DNA of 64,000 bases, taken from assembly GCA_009760855.2 (NCBI GenBank), contig WPIO01000194.1, positions 186,001-250,000 of the forward strand. The letters are read 5' to 3'. The notes under the pieces are model-generated. The model ran no database searches, was not told the origin of the DNA, and worked only from the letters and a program-made list of their open reading frames with translations. Source of the DNA: Cristatella mucedo (lineage: Eukaryota > Bryozoa > Phylactolaemata > Cristatellidae). This document shows positions 61,075-64,000 of this stretch, piece by piece (position 1 is the stretch's first letter; every line of letters starts with the position of its first letter). A program made the translations under genes and the position numbers.

Positions 61075-61243
61075 CTATCATAGTTGCATATCGTTACCTG
61101 GGGGAAATCCATGCTGTCGGCAGAAACCTTACCCACTGTAGTAACTGCATCATGCTTCAAATACTCCTGCACGTTGAGGTAACATTGCCAGATTGTAAGG
61201 CAGACTAAGACCAGCTGCACAGTCAATTGACAACTTTCACGGA
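61075..61243 (-). CDS. DEG/ENaC exon with TM1 and FPQVTICN
   Basis: Open minus-strand frame ending at a GTAAGTAAAC donor. LVLVCLTIWQCYLNVQEYL is the first transmembrane segment; KHDAVTTVGKVSADSMDFPQ and VTICNYDR give the first extracellular strand with the family FP.VTICN signature. It ends in phase 2 and fits the exon at 58550. The start is uncertain: an acceptor TTGACTGTGCAG would begin it at 61214, and the open frame extends about 30 bases further before a stop. The N-terminal cytoplasmic part would be in another exon. Confidence 0.82.
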
Positions 61244-62085
61244 CAGTAGAGCCCCGGTGGTGGGCTCAGCCATGCAGCTATGCGAAGGCATGTTGGAGCA
61301 GTCAATCACAGTGCCTCAAGGCTAAGGCTAGATATTGGTGGTTAAAGGCACTCTGTATATTGATGTCTGTGTAAGGTGCCTGTACAAGCTTAGAATAGTC
61401 TCATTAGCTTATTGATTAGTCACAGCTTGCTAACCAGCATGTTGACAATTGCTTGGTCTAAGTATGAGCCAAGCCTACTCTGTACCCCTAGAATGAATGA
61501 CAGAATATACCGTTATATGGCGACTCATGCAAAATTAATCAGAGCCAAACCATTTTAGGATAAAGGATGAAGCCTAGGATGGCAGCAGCCAGAGTCTATA
61601 ATGTATGGGGTCCTCTACCAATGCTGATTGGACGGTCTCTGATTGGCGAACCGTCGCGCTTTAAAAGAAATATAATTACAGTCGGATAGATCATCAGGAC
61701 TCAGCTAGGCCAGTAATGGGTCGTTTAAAACGGATACCTTCAACTCTTGTCTTTAGAGTCACAGAAAGAATCCTAGATAGCCTATCTATGGAAACTGGCT
61801 GGGCGAAGTAGAGCTCTCGGAAAAATCATTACCAAGAGCAAAAAAAATCACTCTTTATAAACAGGCAATCTAGCTCACAATAGCCCTCAACTGGGTTCTA
61901 TAACTCTTTGTTGTTTGTGGTCATACTAAACGAGGGCATCGTACGTTTAATCATTCTCTTCACTCCCGTTCCATGATAATTTCAACGATGCACTGAGTTA
62001 TTCCGATGACTCCCTTACCAGCAAGTGTACGGTTGTAATGTAATCTGGTGATCCTCACCTGGAACTTCACAAAGCTGGATAATAT
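61244..62085. other. Upstream sequence; no clear feature
   Basis: Expected to hold the first exon or promoter of the channel gene, but no Met-led exon with the His-Gly motif was found. Confidence 0.35.
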
Positions 62086-63026
62086 TGTAACGCCGAAGAC
62101 TCGGCGGGGTAGGCTTGACCTGCCGCTTACCTAGCGGGGTAGCCTTGCGCCTACTGCCGTTCGGTGCGCGCCGTCGCTCAATAAGCTGGCCGCCACGAAA
62201 CGAGCGTTTCTGGCTCTGACCTGCTTACCGTTTCTAAAGCGGGTCGTGAGTCCGCGGCGTGAATTGGAAAGCAAGACACACAAATTGGGGATTTTACTGA
62301 GCTTTATTCGCCAGCGCACAAAACCGCTGCACTTCTAGCTCAGTTTTATCTCCTCACTCCTCGAACGCTATCAACAGCACCAACACTCTTGCGGAGGGAA
62401 TACTCCTCCACACTGAGTGCGACCCGAACCCTAAACCCTAACCGGAGAACTAGGAATCCGTTGCCACGTGTGCCGAAGGAATAATCCAAACACGCCAACT
62501 TAAATACTCTTGCGGAGGGAATACTTCTCCACACTGAAGCGCGAACCAGAGCCTAAACGCTAACCGGAGAACTAGAACTTGGTTTCCACCAGTGCAACAG
62601 GAATAATTCACTCACGCCAACTCGAGCACTCCTGTGGAGGAAATACTTCTCCACACTGAAGCGCGAACCGAGCCTAAACCCTAACGGGAGAACTAGGGCT
62701 CCACATACGTCAACTACGCCTAGCTCTAACCGGCAAATCCCTATGCCGAGGCCACGTGCTAGCACGGACACACCCGACACTAAAGAAATACAAAATGCCA
62801 GCTCGGGCGCGATACGACCGTATTCGGTGGAGTCCACCGAATCCTCCTAGAGCTGTCTTGTTCTGTTCCGGTCGTCGTCGGCGGACAGCCCGCCCTCCTC
62901 CCTCGCTTTCAGAGAAACGAGTGCCCGACGGCGTCGAAGAGCTGAGCCGGACAGAAGACCAGAAGAGACCAAAAACACAAGACCAAGAGCGAGCGTCGCT
63001 CGACTCTTAAATAATTAGCTGAAACA
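62086..63026 (-). repeat. LTR-like repeat (probable solo LTR), copy 2
   Basis: Reverse-complement partner of 25361-26494; ends TGTAACGCC and GAAACA. Contains about 2.6 tandem units of 121-122 bp (starting at 62385, 62506 and 62628), each with GCGGAGGGAATAC-like and CTAACCGGAGAACTAG-like blocks. Flanks: AATAT on the left, ATGGG on the right, so no clear target duplication. Confidence 0.62.
62385..62705. repeat. 121-bp tandem repeat inside the LTR-like element
   Basis: Units at 62385-62505 (121), 62506-62627 (122) and 62628 to about 62705 (partial). Related units in the other copy have a 157-bp period. Confidence 0.8.
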
Positions 63027-63857
63027 ATGGGGCAAGAGCTTAGTGGTATTGGGCCCGGACACCTTGGCCCTTTACGGAAAGGAATTACTACCATCCCCAG
63101 GCCACTGGAAAGGCACCTCTGTCCAGCTTGAATGGCGAATGGGTTCCAGACGATTCTTTCTTGGAAAGAGGAAAAGCGGAGGTTGACAGGCCAGCCAACA
63201 TCTATCAGCAGCTTCCGCGGGTATCGGACCAATTCTAAAGGCCAAATTGCCGCCGCTTGTCTCAGAGCTTCCTGGCTTGCTCTTAAGCGCTTCCTCTCTA
63301 ACCGCACTGACGCTCCTCTATGGCTCACTGCTCCGGGACAAAGGAGCTCTAGCCCGCCTCCAAACAGCTCATGTTCACGCTAAAACTCAGCCAAGGCCGG
63401 CAAGGCCGCTACAATGTGGGTGTTACTCATCGGAGTATCACAGTTACGGTCTTAGAGGCTATCAATACATGCCAGCTTTAGCGGGAAAGCAATTTGGTAA
63501 GTTTACCGTACGCCGTTGCTTTGTGGGTAGTTTACGAACGCTGCAGAATGCATCTGGACGTGCTGGGCTGGTGAGAAATTTACCACAGTGGTAAAAGAAT
63601 GGATGAGCCGAACTCAATTCCATTGTGCCAGGAGCAGGCCCAATACGCTTTTATCGGAATAAAAAGCAGGTAGGTTAATTAAGAAGCTCAAGCATTTCTT
63701 GACGCACATTGATTACAATTTTAGGTCGTTTCCGAAGCACACCACGAAATATATCCGTATATACCTGTATTCGTAGCTATGCATTCATCAACATAGGGGA
63801 AAATGTCCTTCGTCGGGGGGGGGGAAATGTCCTAGGATCCACCAGGGGGAAATGTCA
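63027..63857. other. GC-richer sequence of unknown nature
   Basis: Frames of 83-139 codons on both strands (for example 62909-63328 minus, 63247-63594 plus) show no domain. Three GGGGAAATGTC units lie at about 63797-63858, next to the LINE. Confidence 0.35.
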
Positions 63858-64000
63858 GGCATTTGTGACATCCCGTCTCGACTTCTGTAACTCACTGTTG
63901 TCTGGCCTACCGACTTGATCAATCAGGCGAAAACAGCCGGTGTAAAACTCTGCAGCTAGGCTTATCTGTCGTGAACATCGCAGTTGCAACATCACACCAC
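63858..64000 (+). mobile_element. LINE, runs off right edge
   Basis: Starts mid-coding at TTTGTGACATCCCGTCTCG (FVTSRLDFCNSLLSGLPT) and continues to the window end, like 42487-42620. A frame break follows at about 63918. Confidence 0.88.

Larger units (their letters stand above)
31062..61243 (-). pseudogene. DEG/ENaC-family cation channel gene, broken
   Basis: Minus-strand gene of the ASC superfamily (epithelial sodium, acid-sensing and peptide-gated channels): trimeric plasma-membrane cation channels with two transmembrane segments and a large cysteine-rich extracellular domain. Ten candidate exons in order: 61075-61243 (TM1, FPQVTICN), 58455-58550, 56994-57102, one ending at 56536, 53558-53697, about 47575-47745 (YGNCYTF), 47322-47488, 41634-41838 (cysteine-rich), 37377-37415 and 31062-31160 (LKIYFTEI). 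TM2 is missing on this strand; an exon fitting it is at 5270-5445 in the other orientation. Phases agree at most junctions. Damage: a one-base deletion, a repeat inserted in an exon, a frame loss in the YGNCYTF exon and a non-GT donor. The N-terminal cytoplasmic exon was not found. The subfamily cannot be fixed from sequence alone. Confidence 0.8.

Noticed and set aside
62428-62450. CCCTAA-like telomeric motif
   Set aside because: Only two imperfect units, and it is part of the 121-bp repeat of the LTR-like element.
1-64000. CRISPR array, operon or phage-like system
   Set aside because: No short regularly spaced repeats and no bacterial-type gene packing; splice sites and repeat families show animal DNA.

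Overview
This is AT-rich animal nuclear DNA, most likely from an invertebrate: spliced exons with GT/AG borders, decayed LINEs, tRNA-derived SINEs, pogo and hAT DNA transposons, LTR-like repeats and simple-sequence tracts. There is no operon, bacterial gene or CRISPR array. The species cannot be named from the sequence.

Host gene. The only recognisable host gene encodes a DEG/ENaC-family (ASC superfamily) cation channel. Ten candidate exons lie on the minus strand from about 61.2 kb down to 31.06 kb. They cover TM1 with the FPQVTICN strand, the finger region, the YGNCYTF segment, the thumb/IHS-like segment, the cysteine-rich segment and the strand just before TM2. Wherever both borders can be read, reading phases agree across junctions. 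The last exon, with TM2 (GGASGLYIGFS) and the stop codon, lies at 5270-5445 but on the plus strand.

Inversion. Bases 1-385 are the perfect reverse complement of 29438-29822. The two copies are halves of what looks like one LINE: the left copy runs on into the LINE 3' tail, the right copy into LINE reverse-transcriptase sequence. This is the expected trace of an inversion made by staggered breaks. Undoing it (x becomes about 29823 minus x) puts the TM2 exon on the minus strand, downstream of the exon at 31 kb. It also turns the partial second channel copy at 17.9-21.7 kb into a head-to-tail tandem duplicate.

Decay. The channel locus also carries frameshifts, a retroposon inserted in an exon, a lost acceptor in the paralogous segment and a non-GT donor. 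It is probably a pseudogene, or this is a broken haplotype or assembly.

Layout: 0-3.7 kb, two LINEs and a nested SINE; 5.3 kb, TM2 exon; 8.1-10.6 kb, pogo transposon split by a LINE; 11 kb, second SINE copy, then a GC-rich block; 12.2 kb, LINE with a 5' hairpin and (CA)n; 16.8-17.8 kb, second pogo copy; 17.9-21.7 kb, duplicated channel segment; 25.4-26.5 kb, LTR-like repeat; 26.6-30 kb, cluster of LINE pieces; 31-61 kb, channel gene with repeat-filled introns (hAT, SINE, several LINEs); 62.1-63.0 kb, second LTR-like repeat in inverse orientation; right edge, start of another LINE.
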